DNA of 64,000 nt, taken from the NCBI RefSeq assembly GCF_900176345.1, contig NZ_FWXU01000020.1, forward strand, positions 48,955 to 112,954. The letters are read 5' to 3'. The position numbers and the translations under genes were made by a program. Source of the DNA: Rhizobium sp. RU36D (GTDB taxonomy: Bacteria > Pseudomonadota > Alphaproteobacteria > Rhizobiales > Rhizobiaceae). The stretch's first letter is position 1, and each line of letters begins with the position of its first letter. Below, one piece after another: positions 18,665 through 28,486 of this stretch. Under the pieces are notes generated by a model. That model saw nothing but the letters and a program-made list of their open reading frames with translations. It made no database searches and had not been told where the DNA came from.

Positions 18665-19954
18665 TTACATGTAGGGGTACATCGGGAAGCGTTCCGTCAG
18701 CTTCACCACCTTGTCGCGCACGCCCGCTTCAACGGCAGCATTGCCCTCGTCGGAATTGGCAACCTTCAGGCCATCAAGGACTTCGACGATCAGGTTGCCG
18801 ATTTCCTTGAACTCGGCCTCCTTAAAGCCGCGGGTCGTGCCGGCCGGCGTGCCGAGGCGAACGCCAGACGTGACGAACGGCTTTTCGGGGTCGAAGGGAA
18901 TACCGTTCTTGTTGCAGGTGATGTAGGCGCGGCCAAGGGCGGCTTCAGCCCGCTTGCCGGTCGCGTTTTTCTTGCGCAGGTCAACCAGCATCAGGTGGTT
19001 GTCGGTGCCGCCGGAAACGATATCAAGGTTATGGCTGATCAGCGTATCGGCCATCGCCTTGGCATTCTTGACGACCTGAGCCGCGTAGTCCTTGAACTCG
19101 GGCTTCAGCGCCTCGCCAAAGGCAACGGCCTTGGCGGCGATGACATGCATCAGCGGGCCGCCCTGGAGACCCGGGAAGACGGCCGAGTTGAACTTCTTCG
19201 CCAGATCCTCGTCATTGGTGAGGATCATGCCGCCGCGCGGGCCGCGGAGCGACTTGTGCGTCGTGGAGGTCGCGACATGGCAGTGCGGGAACGGCGACGG
19301 ATGCTGGCCACCGGCAACGAGACCGGCGATATGGGCCATGTCGACCATGAGATAGGCGCCAACGCTGTCGGCGATCTCGCGGAAACGCTTCCAGTCCCAG
19401 ATACGGGAATAGGCCGTGCCGCCGGCGATGATCAGCTTCGGCTTGTGCTGCTCGGCCTTCTTGGCAACTTCGTCCATGTCGAGCTGGTGGTCTTCCTCGC
19501 GCACGCCGTAGGAGACGACGTTGAACCACTTGCCGGACATGTTGACCGGCGAACCGTGGGTCAGGTGGCCACCCGAGTTCAGGTCGAGGCCCATGAAGGT
19601 GTCGCCCGGCTGCAGCAGCGCCAGGAACACGGCCTGGTTCATCTGCGAACCGGAATTCGGCTGAACGTTGGCGAAATTGACGCCGAATAGCTTCTTGGCG
19701 CGCTCGATGGCGAGCTCTTCCGCGATATCGACGAACTGGCAGCCGCCGTAATAGCGCTTGCCCGGATAGCCCTCGGCATACTTGTTGGTCATGATCGAGC
19801 CCTGGGCTTCGAGCACGGCGCGCGAGACGATGTTTTCAGATGCGATCAGTTCGATCTCGTGCCGTTGCCGACCGAGTTCCTTTTCGATCGCACCGAAAAT
19901 GTCCGGATCGACTTCGGAAAGCGGGCGGGAGAAGAAAGCATCGGTGTTCGACAT
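18665..19954 (-). CDS. glyA: Serine hydroxymethyltransferase
   Basis: GlyA interconverts serine and glycine with tetrahydrofolate and supplies one-carbon units. The 429-residue protein has the PLP-lysine motif [15 protein letters not shown], the N-terminal [10 protein letters not shown] and [13 protein letters not shown]. Its length is typical. It is the first gene of the leftward glyA-nrdR-ribD-ribE cluster. A promoter is expected in the 150-bp gap before the MscS-like gene, but none was recognised with confidence. Confidence 0.96.
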   Translation of the reverse strand: MSNTDAFFSRPLSEVDPDIFGAIEKELGRQRHEIELIASENIVSRAVLEAQGSIMTNKYAEGYPGKRYYGGCQFVDIAEELAIERAKKLFGVNFANVQPNSGSQMNQAVFLALLQPGDTFMGLDLNSGGHLTHGSPVNMSGKWFNVVSYGVREEDHQLDMDEVAKKAEQHKPKLIIAGGTAYSRIWDWKRFREIADSVGAYLMVDMAHIAGLVAGGQHPSPFPHCHVATSTTHKSLRGPRGGMILTNDEDLAKKFNSAVFPGLQGGPLMHVIAAKAVAFGEALKPEFKDYAAQVVKNAKAMADTLISHNLDIVSGGTDNHLMLVDLRKKNATGKRAEAALGRAYITCNKNGIPFDPEKPFVTSGVRLGTPAGTTRGFKEAEFKEIGNLIVEVLDGLKVANSDEGNAAVEAGVRDKVVKLTERFPMYPYM

Positions 19955-20107
19955 TAGCGGCTCCTGGACTGGAATGATGCGAGCAGCGTCTTACCGCCCC
20001 CTCGGGATGAGGGCAATATAGAGACGCGACATTTGCCCATCAAAGAACGGTGTGTCGCACCCCCAAGGCCATGTCAGGCCGCGCCATCATGTTTCCAGCG
20101 TCGCTTG

Positions 20108-22396
20108 CTAGATGCCCTCGCGCGCAAAACCTTCCGACACGGCATAGAGGATAGCCGAGCGGGTGGCGGCCGTCGTGGTGACGTCGCGGAGGAAGCAATG
20201 CAGTTCCAGATCAAGCGCCTTATCCGCCATGCGGATCAAGAGCACCTCTGGCGCGGGGTATGACAAGAGGTCGCTCCGCTCCTTGACAGCCTCCAGGAGA
20301 ACACCCTTGGCCTTCTCGAGATTATCCCTTGACGGCAGCGTGATGGGAATGACCAGCCGGGCGGTGTGCGAGCTGAGGGTCATGTTCATGACGGTGCCGG
20401 CAATCAGCTGCGAATTCGGGATGATGACATCGTGCCGATCGAAGGTCTCGATCCGGGTGGAGCGCACAGCAATCTTGCGCACGATGCCGGAATGGCCCGA
20501 TACCTCGATCCAGTCGCCTTCCTTGATCGGCCGCTCGATCAGGAGAATGATGCCGGAGACAAAGTTCGACACCACGGCCTGCATGCCGAAGCCGACGCCG
20601 ACCGAGAGCGCACCGGCAATGATGGCGAGGTTGGACAGGTCGAGGCCCGCGGCCGATATCGCGATCAGCGCCGAGATTGTGACCCCGACATAGCCCAGCC
20701 CCGTCGAGATGGCATTGCGGCCACCGGCATCAATGCGGGTCTTGGGCAGCACGACGACCGCGACGACACGCTGCAGCCAGCGGGTCACGAACAGGCCGAT
20801 GAGGAATACCAGCGCCAGGACGACGAAGACCTTGAACGAGATCCGCGTGCCACCGAGGTCAAAGCCGAGGCTTAGCAATCTCCACGTCTCGGACAGATCG
20901 GACAGACGGGCGCCCCAGATCAGCGCCAAGAGAGGCATGCAGGCCAAGGTGATGACAGCGGCAATCGCGATGGGCATCAGGGAGGAGGAAACCTTGTCCT
21001 CATCCTCGAAAAGCTGGATGGCCGACATGGTCGCGTGGTGCAGGATGTAGGCAAGGCCGAACAGGGCAAGCGAGGTGACGGTCGGCAGCAGCACCTGGCT
21101 TGCCAGCGGAACGTAGCCGATGGCGCCGCAGGCAAGCGCCAGAATAGCGGCCACCTGCATGGCCCGCGCGATCAACACGACGAAACCGCGGCTGATGACA
21201 TGCTGGTCGTCGTCAGGCGCGACACCCTCATTCAGGCCGTCGGCAGCGAGCAGCACGCGCGACAAGCCAAACAGCACGAGGCTTCCAAGCACCACGATGA
21301 GGGCCGAGAGCACAGACTTGCCCCCCGGCGAAAACACGAAATCCGCCTGGGCGCCGGTCGCCAGCGCCTCCAGTCCGACAGCCAGGCCGAAGGCCAGGCT
21401 CAGCAGGTAGCTGTGTCGTGCCGCACTATCTGATAGAGCGACCAGGCGCATGCGGGCCTGGCGCGGCGAAAACAGGATATTGCCCAGCCAATTGGCCACA
21501 AGGAGCATGAAGGTCAGGACAAGAATGGAGCCACCGAGATGCTCCGTGGCACCCGTCGCGATATCGATCAGCAGATAGGCCGAGATGATGAGCGCCATGG
21601 CCGCCAGCGACAGCGTCAGTCGCAGCAGGTGGATGACAGTGACATTGATGACGTAGCGCCGCATCCGGGTTTCGCGACCCGCCCGCCGCTCCAGCCAGCG
21701 CAACAGCAGATGCCCGAGCACCAAAGGCCCCAGCAGGGTGGCCAGCAGAAGCGCCAGCCCGGGGATGAGGCGTTCCTCCATGTAGACGTCCACGCCACCC
21801 CTGAGACCGACCGTTCGACGGAATTCGAGCGCGATTTCCTCCGCGTAGCGATCAAAATCGGAAAAGGCAGCCAACCAGCTGGACGGCAGCAGCGGTGACG
21901 GCGACCGCATCAGCAAGTCCGTCGTCTCGCGTGACCTCACCAGGGCGTCGATCGTCTCGATCAACACGTTGGCGCGTGCCTGTGCCTGCCTTGCGGCAAT
22001 AACAGGCGCTTCCGCAGCCGCAAGTTCATCCGTCAATTGCTTGCGCACAGCGGCAACCGGCTCCGGTTCCGTCTGGTCCTTGCCGGGCGGCGGCCCCAGC
22101 GCACCGATGCGGGCATTCAAGGAGCGCACCAGCACATTGCCGGAACCGATCATCGCTTCCGCTTCGGCGCGCTGTCCGGCCAGTTCCTGCCGCAGCAGCT
22201 CAAAGGCCGAGGTGGAGGCAAGACCGGTTTTCAACGCCTCTTCCGCCCGTGTCGCCGTCTGGTTCCAGACTGCAATCCGCTGATCGACCGAAGGCTGCTG
22301 CTGCGCGAAAACGCCAACGGGCAGCAGCAGGAAGAGCAGCGCTGCCACCAGCCGAAGAACGGGAAAACAAGCAGAAAAACGGTCCGCAGATATCAT
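20108..22396 (-). CDS. DUF3772/MscS-type mechanosensitive channel family protein
   Basis: The 762-residue protein has a signal peptide (ending VGVFAQ) and a coiled, Ala/Glu-rich periplasmic DUF3772 domain (about residues 35-190). About ten membrane segments follow, and then the MscS core. The pore-lining helix region is GLDLSNLAIIAGALSVGVGFGMQAVVSNFVSG, and the beta domain follows it (GDWIEVSGHSGIVRKIAVRSTRIE). It resembles the large MscS homologues that protect against hypo-osmotic shock. It is a single gene, separated by gaps from both neighbours. Confidence 0.88.
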   Translation of the reverse strand: MISADRFSACFPVLRLVAALLFLLLPVGVFAQQQPSVDQRIAVWNQTATRAEEALKTGLASTSAFELLRQELAGQRAEAEAMIGSGNVLVRSLNARIGALGPPPGKDQTEPEPVAAVRKQLTDELAAAEAPVIAARQAQARANVLIETIDALVRSRETTDLLMRSPSPLLPSSWLAAFSDFDRYAEEIALEFRRTVGLRGGVDVYMEERLIPGLALLLATLLGPLVLGHLLLRWLERRAGRETRMRRYVINVTVIHLLRLTLSLAAMALIISAYLLIDIATGATEHLGGSILVLTFMLLVANWLGNILFSPRQARMRLVALSDSAARHSYLLSLAFGLAVGLEALATGAQADFVFSPGGKSVLSALIVVLGSLVLFGLSRVLLAADGLNEGVAPDDDQHVISRGFVVLIARAMQVAAILALACGAIGYVPLASQVLLPTVTSLALFGLAYILHHATMSAIQLFEDEDKVSSSLMPIAIAAVITLACMPLLALIWGARLSDLSETWRLLSLGFDLGGTRISFKVFVVLALVFLIGLFVTRWLQRVVAVVVLPKTRIDAGGRNAISTGLGYVGVTISALIAISAAGLDLSNLAIIAGALSVGVGFGMQAVVSNFVSGIILLIERPIKEGDWIEVSGHSGIVRKIAVRSTRIETFDRHDVIIPNSQLIAGTVMNMTLSSHTARLVIPITLPSRDNLEKAKGVLLEAVKERSDLLSYPAPEVLLIRMADKALDLELHCFLRDVTTTAATRSAILYAVSEGFAREGI

Positions 22397-22549
22397 AGTC
22401 TACCCTGCATGCGTGTGAGGATGGCCCCTCATAACGCGATCACCGGGCTTTGCCTATCATCGACATGAGGCGGCGCGCTCATTCAGAGCCGCTTCCAGCG
22501 CCTGGGTTCTGTTCTCCGGCATGTCGTATTGCAACTCGCTAGGCCTGTT

Positions 22550-24640
22550 TTAGTGGCCACGCGGCTGGGCCACCTTTCCAGAGGTCAGGATGCGGGGTGT
22601 GGCAACATGCTGACGGACGAAGATCTCCAGGCTTTCAGCCGGCATGGGCTTGGCGAAGGCATAGCCCTGGAGAACATCGCAGCCGAGTTCGTTCAGGATG
22701 CGCGCCTGTTCCATGGTTTCGACCCCCTCGGCGACCACTTCGATGCCGAGCGACTTGCCCATGTCGATGATGGAGGAGACCAGGCGACGCTTTTCCGGCG
22801 AGGTCAGGATCGGTGCGACGAACTGGCGGTCGATCTTCAACCGCTTGGGGTTCAGCTTCAGCAGGCTGACGATCGAGGCATAGCCGGTGCCGAAATCGTC
22901 GATCTCGATCTCGATGCCAAGGGCCTTGAGACCTTCGATATTGTGCGCGATCGACTCCTCTGTCTCGTCGAGGAACACCGATTCGACCAGTTCAAACGCG
23001 AGTGAACCGGGCTTCAGATTGCGATTGGCGAGACTGTCCAGAAGCTCGCGATCCTTGAGGCGGCGGGCGGAGACGTTGACCGCAACCTTGGGGATGGCCA
23101 GACCCAGCGTTTCCCAGCGCGCGAAGTCGACAAGCGCGCGATCCATGATCATGCGGTCGATCTGATTGAGGACGTTCAGGTCCTCGGCGATCTTCAGGAA
23201 CGAGAAGGGGCTGAGCACCCCCTTGGACGGATGGTTCCAGCGCACCAGCGCTTCCACACCGACGATATCGTGGCTCGCTGCGTCGAATTGCGGCTGATAG
23301 TGGGTGATGAACTCCTGCTGCTCGATGCCGCGCAGGATGTCATCGGCGATGCGCTTGTTGTTGATGATCTCGAGCTGCACTTCAGCCGAGAAGAACTCGC
23401 TGCTGCCGCGGCTGCGTTCCTTGGCGCGGTAAAGCGCAATATCGGAATTCACCAGCAGGCTCTTCGCATCGATCTGGGTGCCGGTGTCCACCGCGATGCC
23501 GATGCTTGCACCTAGGCGGCAGAGATGTCCCTGATACGGCACGGGCTGGCGGATCTTTTCGATCAGTTGCTCCGCCTTGTCGGACAGGGCTTCGGACTCG
23601 TGGGGCTCCAGCAGGGAGACGACGATAAACTCATCGCCACCGACGCGGGCGACGAAATCATCCTCGCCCACCGAGGACTTCAGCAGCCGCGCGACGTGGC
23701 TCAGCATCTCGTCACCGGCGACATGCCCGAGCGTATCGTTGATCTGCTTGAAGCGGTCGAGATCCACATGCAGCAAGGCCACGCCGCGCTTGCCGAGGCC
23801 ACCGGACTGGCCGAGCTTGGAGAGATGCTGGTCCAGGTAGCGCCGGTTGGGCAGGCCGGTCAGGGCATCATGCAGCGCATTGTATTCGAGGCTCGCCTTG
23901 GTACGCTCCAGTTCTAGGTTGCGCGCTTCGGCCAGGTTCTTGGACCATTGCAGCGCCCGGTTCGTGATTTCCATGTTTTTCTGGGCGATGGTCAGTTCCG
24001 CCAGGGTGTGTTCGTGGCGGCTGATTTCCTTGATCAGTTCGGACTGGCTATCGACCACGCTGGAATAATAGACCGCCATGAAAAAAGCATAGGTCGTGGC
24101 GCTGAATGCCGAGATCATGCCGGCATAGACCATATTTTCCAGCGGGATATGAACCGGGAAGCTTTCGCCCGATAGCACATAGCCAAGAGTGAAAAGGCCG
24201 AGTCCAACCACCACCTGCGAAAACACCGCCAGCCGCGCGACCATCGAGGCGCCGAGATAGAAGAAGGCGAGGACCGGCATCAGGGAATACCAGATCAGGA
24301 AGGGGGAGCTGGCGCCACCGTAGTGGAAAGATCCCCAGAGCATCGCGAAGTTCAGGTTGAGGATCGAAATCAGCGCGAGCAGCGTGTAGTGGCGCGGGAA
24401 TATCTTCAGCAGCGGCAGAAACAGCCAGAAGCCCATGATCGAGGCGCCAAGGATCGGCACATGCGGCCAGGGCGCGGGATCGAGGAAATATAGGCTCAAC
24501 GGAATGGGGGCGCCGGTGATCGGGCCGAATGTATGGCTGATGATAAACATGCGGACACGCTTGCGCGTGTGCACATCATCTTTCAGCGGTCCTGGCGTCA
24601 GCCATTCAATCGCTGCATGTAGCCAGTTCATAAGGGTCAT
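22550..24640 (-). CDS. Membrane-bound GGDEF-EAL protein (cyclic di-GMP turnover)
   Basis: The protein of about 696 residues has six N-terminal membrane segments (to about residue 190), a short coiled coil, a GGDEF domain and an EAL domain. The GGDEF signature is intact (ARVGGDEFIV), but the product-inhibition RxxD is replaced by GEDD. The EAL domain has EALVRW, DDFGTGYASI, KIDRQFV and AEGVET, so phosphodiesterase activity is expected. The net direction of activity cannot be told. The start at 24640 follows a GGGGGG stretch; 24643 is also possible. The N-terminus resembles a sensor but matches no MASE domain I can name. Confidence 0.92.
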   Translation of the reverse strand: MTLMNWLHAAIEWLTPGPLKDDVHTRKRVRMFIISHTFGPITGAPIPLSLYFLDPAPWPHVPILGASIMGFWLFLPLLKIFPRHYTLLALISILNLNFAMLWGSFHYGGASSPFLIWYSLMPVLAFFYLGASMVARLAVFSQVVVGLGLFTLGYVLSGESFPVHIPLENMVYAGMISAFSATTYAFFMAVYYSSVVDSQSELIKEISRHEHTLAELTIAQKNMEITNRALQWSKNLAEARNLELERTKASLEYNALHDALTGLPNRRYLDQHLSKLGQSGGLGKRGVALLHVDLDRFKQINDTLGHVAGDEMLSHVARLLKSSVGEDDFVARVGGDEFIVVSLLEPHESEALSDKAEQLIEKIRQPVPYQGHLCRLGASIGIAVDTGTQIDAKSLLVNSDIALYRAKERSRGSSEFFSAEVQLEIINNKRIADDILRGIEQQEFITHYQPQFDAASHDIVGVEALVRWNHPSKGVLSPFSFLKIAEDLNVLNQIDRMIMDRALVDFARWETLGLAIPKVAVNVSARRLKDRELLDSLANRNLKPGSLAFELVESVFLDETEESIAHNIEGLKALGIEIEIDDFGTGYASIVSLLKLNPKRLKIDRQFVAPILTSPEKRRLVSSIIDMGKSLGIEVVAEGVETMEQARILNELGCDVLQGYAFAKPMPAESLEIFVRQHVATPRILTSGKVAQPRGH

Positions 24641-24778
24641 CATGAACCCCCCTTTCTGCATCCGAACCATTTTCGGCCAGAAAGCTTGTCAATTGGTAAA
24701 TCGTGTCCTCCCCATTACCGCTGTGCCGCAGAAAGCCCAAAACGCGGCACAAATTATATCCCTTTGATTGAAAACGTA

Positions 24779-24808
24779 ATTTCTGCAACGACCAATCGTT
24801 GCAGAAAT
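24779..24808 (-). terminator. Terminator of the oxoamine-synthase gene
   Basis: A perfect 13-bp stem (ATTTCTGCAACGA and complement) closes a CCAA loop. It lies 16 bases past the stop of the leftward gene and is followed on the minus strand by ACGTTTTC. Confidence 0.8.
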
Positions 24809-24823
24809 GTAAATTCGACGACC

Positions 24824-26158
24824 TTAGACCGCCTGCACCACGCGCCCTGAGAGGGCACCGACATGCAAGGCACCCTCGCCCATGGCGTCCGACAGGGCCT
24901 TCACGACCTTGTCGACATCCTCATGGGTGTGGCCAGCCATCACCTGGAAGCGGAAGCGAGAATCTCCGCGCGGCACGGCCGGATACTCGACGAGATTGGC
25001 GATTGCGCCATAGCGCGGCAACAGACCGGAGACCAGGCGACCCAGCGCTTCCTGACCGACACGCACGGGCACGATGGCGGAGGGCTCGCCGAGGGTCTGC
25101 AGACCAGCCTCTCCCATGCGACGGCGAAGATAGAGGATGTTGTCCATTAGCCGCTCGCGCAACTGAGCGCCTTCCGGCGAGCGCACGATATCCACGGCGG
25201 CGCTGACGGTCGCGGCCTGCACCGGTGAGAGGGCATTGGAGAAGGTGTGGGTCGCGCTGAAATATTTGAGGTATTCGGCGGCCGCCCTGCCCTTCACCGC
25301 AACAAACCCGCCGTTTGAGGCGAAAGTCTTTGAAAAGCTGCCGATCAGCACGTCGGCGGCGTCCAGCATGCCGGCGGTTGCCAGATTGCCGAGGCCATCC
25401 CGACCCATGGCGCCGAAGTCATGGGCGCAGTCGACCAGCAGCGTTGCGCCATATTCATCGCAGAGCGCCCGCATGGTCTCGAAATCTGGCACATCCGAAT
25501 GCATCGAGAACAGGCTTTCGGTGACGACCAGAATGCCCGCCTGCTTGTCCTTTTCCCGGATCTGCTTGAGGCGGCGGCCGAGACCATAGCAATTCAGGTG
25601 GCCGAACTGGTGCACATTGGGCGTCGCTGCACGTGCGCCTTCCTGCAGGCAGGAATGGGTCAGGACATCCATGACCACATGGTCATCGCGCCGCACGAAA
25701 CCCTGCACGGAGGCAAAGCCGGCCGACCAACCGGTGGGGTAGAGCACCACCTCCTTGCCTTCCAGAAAATCGGAAAGCTTGCGCGCCAGAGCAAGGGAGT
25801 TGGCGGTGTTGCCGAGCAGGGCGCCGGACCCGGCGCTGTGCACGCCATAGGCCTTGATGGCCTCGATGGCCACGTCTTTGAGATGTGGATGGGAAGAAAG
25901 GCTCAGATAGTCCTGTGAGGCAAAATTTACGCCCTCCACCGCCTGTCCGCTATCCGTGCGCACGCTGCAATAGGTTTTTGGCGCGGACTCCGTTGAGCGC
26001 GCATAGGGCCACAATCCGTGGTGTCGCCGCAGATCCTGCCAGTCGAAGAAGCCGCCCGTTCGGGCCACGAGATCAGGGCCCACGGGCACCGTGTAATCCT
26101 TGAGGCTGCCTTCAAGCGCAGCCACGGGAATATCGTTATCGATCGAATGCTTATCCAT
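24824..26158 (-). CDS. PLP-dependent alpha-oxoamine synthase-like enzyme
   Basis: The 444-residue protein belongs to the fold-type I family of 5-aminolevulinate synthase, 2-amino-3-ketobutyrate ligase, serine palmitoyltransferase and CqsA, which join an amino acid to an acyl thioester. The PLP lysine is in GSFSKTFASNGG, the aldimine aspartate in DCAHDFGAMG, and the early motif in ASQDYLSLSSHP. An extra 50 residues precede the core. The start at 26158 has a GGGAG Shine-Dalgarno. No acyl-carrier or lipid genes are adjacent, so the product (heme precursor, sphingoid base, ketone signal or other) is unknown. Confidence 0.82.
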   Translation of the reverse strand: MDKHSIDNDIPVAALEGSLKDYTVPVGPDLVARTGGFFDWQDLRRHHGLWPYARSTESAPKTYCSVRTDSGQAVEGVNFASQDYLSLSSHPHLKDVAIEAIKAYGVHSAGSGALLGNTANSLALARKLSDFLEGKEVVLYPTGWSAGFASVQGFVRRDDHVVMDVLTHSCLQEGARAATPNVHQFGHLNCYGLGRRLKQIREKDKQAGILVVTESLFSMHSDVPDFETMRALCDEYGATLLVDCAHDFGAMGRDGLGNLATAGMLDAADVLIGSFSKTFASNGGFVAVKGRAAAEYLKYFSATHTFSNALSPVQAATVSAAVDIVRSPEGAQLRERLMDNILYLRRRMGEAGLQTLGEPSAIVPVRVGQEALGRLVSGLLPRYGAIANLVEYPAVPRGDSRFRFQVMAGHTHEDVDKVVKALSDAMGEGALHVGALSGRVVQAV

Positions 26159-26391
26159 TAAAATCTCCCGGAAATGCGGCCAGGCGTGAAAAACCATTAA
26201 ATATTCGGATTATTTTTGGCACTATCACGCTTGCACCGCAAGCCGGGCCGCGGACAAAACCGCTTCGACCCCTAAAATCGACGATGGCGGAACTACGCAT
26301 GGACGTGCCTTCCTCAATCATGGATTGCCGTCACCATACCCCTTTTCGCCGATCCTGTCGCCGGTTTTTGCTGAGCGGAGCCGGGAACGCA

Positions 26392-26421
26392 AAAGGCCGC
26401 CCCGGGGTCGGAGCGGCCTTT
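26392..26421 (-). terminator. Terminator of the L,D-transpeptidase gene
   Basis: A 9-bp stem (AAAGGCCGC and complement) with a 12-base loop lies 23 bases after the stop of the leftward L,D-transpeptidase gene and continues into TTTTGC on the minus strand. Confidence 0.75.
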
Positions 26422-26444
26422 GATTGGCAGTCGGTTCCTGCGGA

Positions 26445-27761
26445 TCAACGCGGCAGAAGGTCGTCGTCCACAGATCCGGAAATCGGCTCTATGCCGGCAG
26501 TGGTCTGCAGCGCCAACTGATTGTTGCCGTCAAGCTGGTAGATGTCATCGCGGAACTGAACGATGCGATCCGTCGCCGACCAGGCCGTGATGTAGACGAT
26601 GTAGACCGGCACTTCCTCGGCAAGCTTGATCGGGTTGTTCTGGCGCGACGTGATGACCCGCTCGATTTCCTGGCGGTTCCAGCCCGGCGTTTCCTTCAAC
26701 AACCACGTGACCAGGTCGCGCACGTTCTGCACGCGCATGCAGCCCGACGACTCGAAGCGCATAAGCTTGTTGAACAGGCCCTGCTGGGGCGTGTCGTGCA
26801 TGTATTCGTTGTTGGGGTTGTGGAAGTTGATCTTGGTGGAGGACATGGCGTTGATCTTGCCGGGGTCCTGACGGAACATCAGGTTCGGCGCCTTCGGCGC
26901 ATGCCAGTCCACCGTCTCGGGGGCCACTTCGTTGCCCTTGCCGTCGATCAGCCTGATATTGTTGCGCGCAAGGTAGGTCGGGTCCTTGCGCATCAGCGGC
27001 ACGATGTCTTTTTCGACGATCGAGCGCGGCGCCGTCCAATACGGATTCAGGATAACTTCGTAGATCTTGGAGTTGATCGCATGCGTGGGGCGATCGATAC
27101 GGCCGACAACCGCGGTGTTGCGCAGGGCCACGCGACCATTTTCGACGGCTTCGACATAAGCGGCCGGGATGTTGACCATGACATAACGGCGACCGAGATC
27201 CGTCGGTGTCTTCTGCAGGCGATCGTAATTGGTCGTCAACTGCATCAGGCGCACATCGGCACCAACATTCATGGCCTTCAGGGTGTATTCACCCATGACG
27301 CCATCCTGCGGCAGGCCATGACGTGCCTGGAATTTCTTGACGGCCGCATCGACATAGGAATCGAAGGCCGTGGACATGCCAGCGGATTGCGGCAGGTCGC
27401 CCGAGATCATCAGGCGCTGGCGAAGCTGCATGACAGCGGGATCGGTCGCGCCGAGCCGCAGCTTGACGGAGGGATTGACCTGCGGCCAGCCGCCTGCGGA
27501 GACGATCTGCTGGTAGTCGGCGATGGCCTGCTGCAGATAGACGACGTTGCTCGGGCTCAGGACCGGATTGTTCGAAGACACGGCTGCAGCGGTCCGCGAT
27601 GCCTTGGCGTCGAACTGGTCATCCCAATTTCCGCGGCGCGGCGCATTGATGATGTCCTGGATGGCCGACTGTGCGGAAGCCTGGCCAGCCACCGCTGCGG
27701 CGCCGACACTGGCGGCTCCCAACAAAAGACCACGACGGGATAACGAAAGCTTGTCCGACAT
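26445..27761 (-). CDS. ldtP: L,D-transpeptidase (YcbB/LdtP type)
   Basis: L,D-transpeptidases form 3-3 cross-links in peptidoglycan in the periplasm. The 438-residue protein has an N-terminal signal of Tat type (SRRGLLLGAASVGAAAVAGQASA). A peptidoglycan-binding region follows (AAVKKFQARHGLPQDGVMGEYTL), then the YkuD catalytic domain with H in YMHDTPQQG and the nucleophile in SSGCMRVQNV. The symbol is taken from the LdtR-LdtP pair described in Liberibacter and Sinorhizobium. Here an LdtR-like gene lies 0.7 kb away. The start at 27761 was chosen because the twin-arginine signal follows it. Confidence 0.88.
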   Translation of the reverse strand: MSDKLSLSRRGLLLGAASVGAAAVAGQASAQSAIQDIINAPRRGNWDDQFDAKASRTAAAVSSNNPVLSPSNVVYLQQAIADYQQIVSAGGWPQVNPSVKLRLGATDPAVMQLRQRLMISGDLPQSAGMSTAFDSYVDAAVKKFQARHGLPQDGVMGEYTLKAMNVGADVRLMQLTTNYDRLQKTPTDLGRRYVMVNIPAAYVEAVENGRVALRNTAVVGRIDRPTHAINSKIYEVILNPYWTAPRSIVEKDIVPLMRKDPTYLARNNIRLIDGKGNEVAPETVDWHAPKAPNLMFRQDPGKINAMSSTKINFHNPNNEYMHDTPQQGLFNKLMRFESSGCMRVQNVRDLVTWLLKETPGWNRQEIERVITSRQNNPIKLAEEVPVYIVYITAWSATDRIVQFRDDIYQLDGNNQLALQTTAGIEPISGSVDDDLLPR

Positions 27762-28169
27762 TTTCCAACCATCTTCCCTGCAAGACCCCGTCAAGGCTTA
27801 AGCCGACAAGGTTAACAAATGCTCGCGCAGCGGCGTTGAGGGCCTTCTGAGACGTCCCGCAACCACAGGCGGAACCGAGCATCAACACGACACTGGCGCT
27901 CCCATATCAATATGGCCAATTCGTGTCTCCCCAAATGCGCTCACAAAAGCGTGTGCGCACAGCACCGATAGGTGATCGCATCGGGGGCGAAGTCACCCGC
28001 CTTGGGATTTCGCTCGGCGAGACGGTTGAAGCCTAAAAAATACACGAGTCATTTCAACGCACAGAGGCCAGAATGCCGTTTTGAGGGCCAAAACTGGCCG
28101 AATGAAACTTTTCGGGTGCTCTGCCTCGCGGTATGCTTGCGCCTTAGAGGTGATTTGCGAGACTGGAAA
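27762..28169. other. Intergenic stretch upstream of the L,D-transpeptidase gene
   Basis: This 408-bp stretch must hold the leftward promoter of the transpeptidase gene and any rightward promoter for the 77-residue reading frame. No GGAAC-N18-TT site, terminator or repeat was found. A binding site for the LdtR-like regulator would be expected here, but I could not identify one. Confidence 0.5.
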
Positions 28170-28403
28170 ATGATGCTGGAATTCTACGGAAACGGGAAAT
28201 CCGCTCCTTCAAAGTTCGACATGTTCGTGCATCTGGATGGATCGACATCCTATTGCCGAACGGACCCTCCGAACAAGCAGTTGGTCCGGGTGATTGTCGA
28301 GCTCAACGGGACACGTATCAGTGTGCTGCAAAAGCACACGATCTACGGGCTGATCAGCAAGCACAAGATGTGTACCGTGGCCTTCTACGACTTCGAAAAC
28401 TGA
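28170..28403 (+). CDS. Hypothetical protein (77 aa)
   Basis: The frame starts MMLEFYGNGKSAPSKFDMFV and ends CTVAFYDFEN, with a mixed, protein-like composition and two cysteines. ATG 28170 or 28173 is possible. The ribosome site is weak (GGAAAA), so coding is moderately likely. It lies between the transpeptidase gene and the LdtR-like regulator and runs opposite to both. No domain is recognised. Confidence 0.45.
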   Translation: MMLEFYGNGKSAPSKFDMFVHLDGSTSYCRTDPPNKQLVRVIVELNGTRISVLQKHTIYGLISKHKMCTVAFYDFEN

Positions 28404-28486
28404 CGGCGTGATCGGCCCAAGAGGCAGCGGGCGTAATATGGCCAGATGCCCTATTACGCCGCTATGTCGTGCCCGGTCGGTATGCG

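Noticed and set aside
22439..22549. 21-codon frame (MPENRTQALE start) between the GGDEF-EAL and MscS-type genes
   Set aside because: No ribosome site, short and no other support, so it is probably noncoding.
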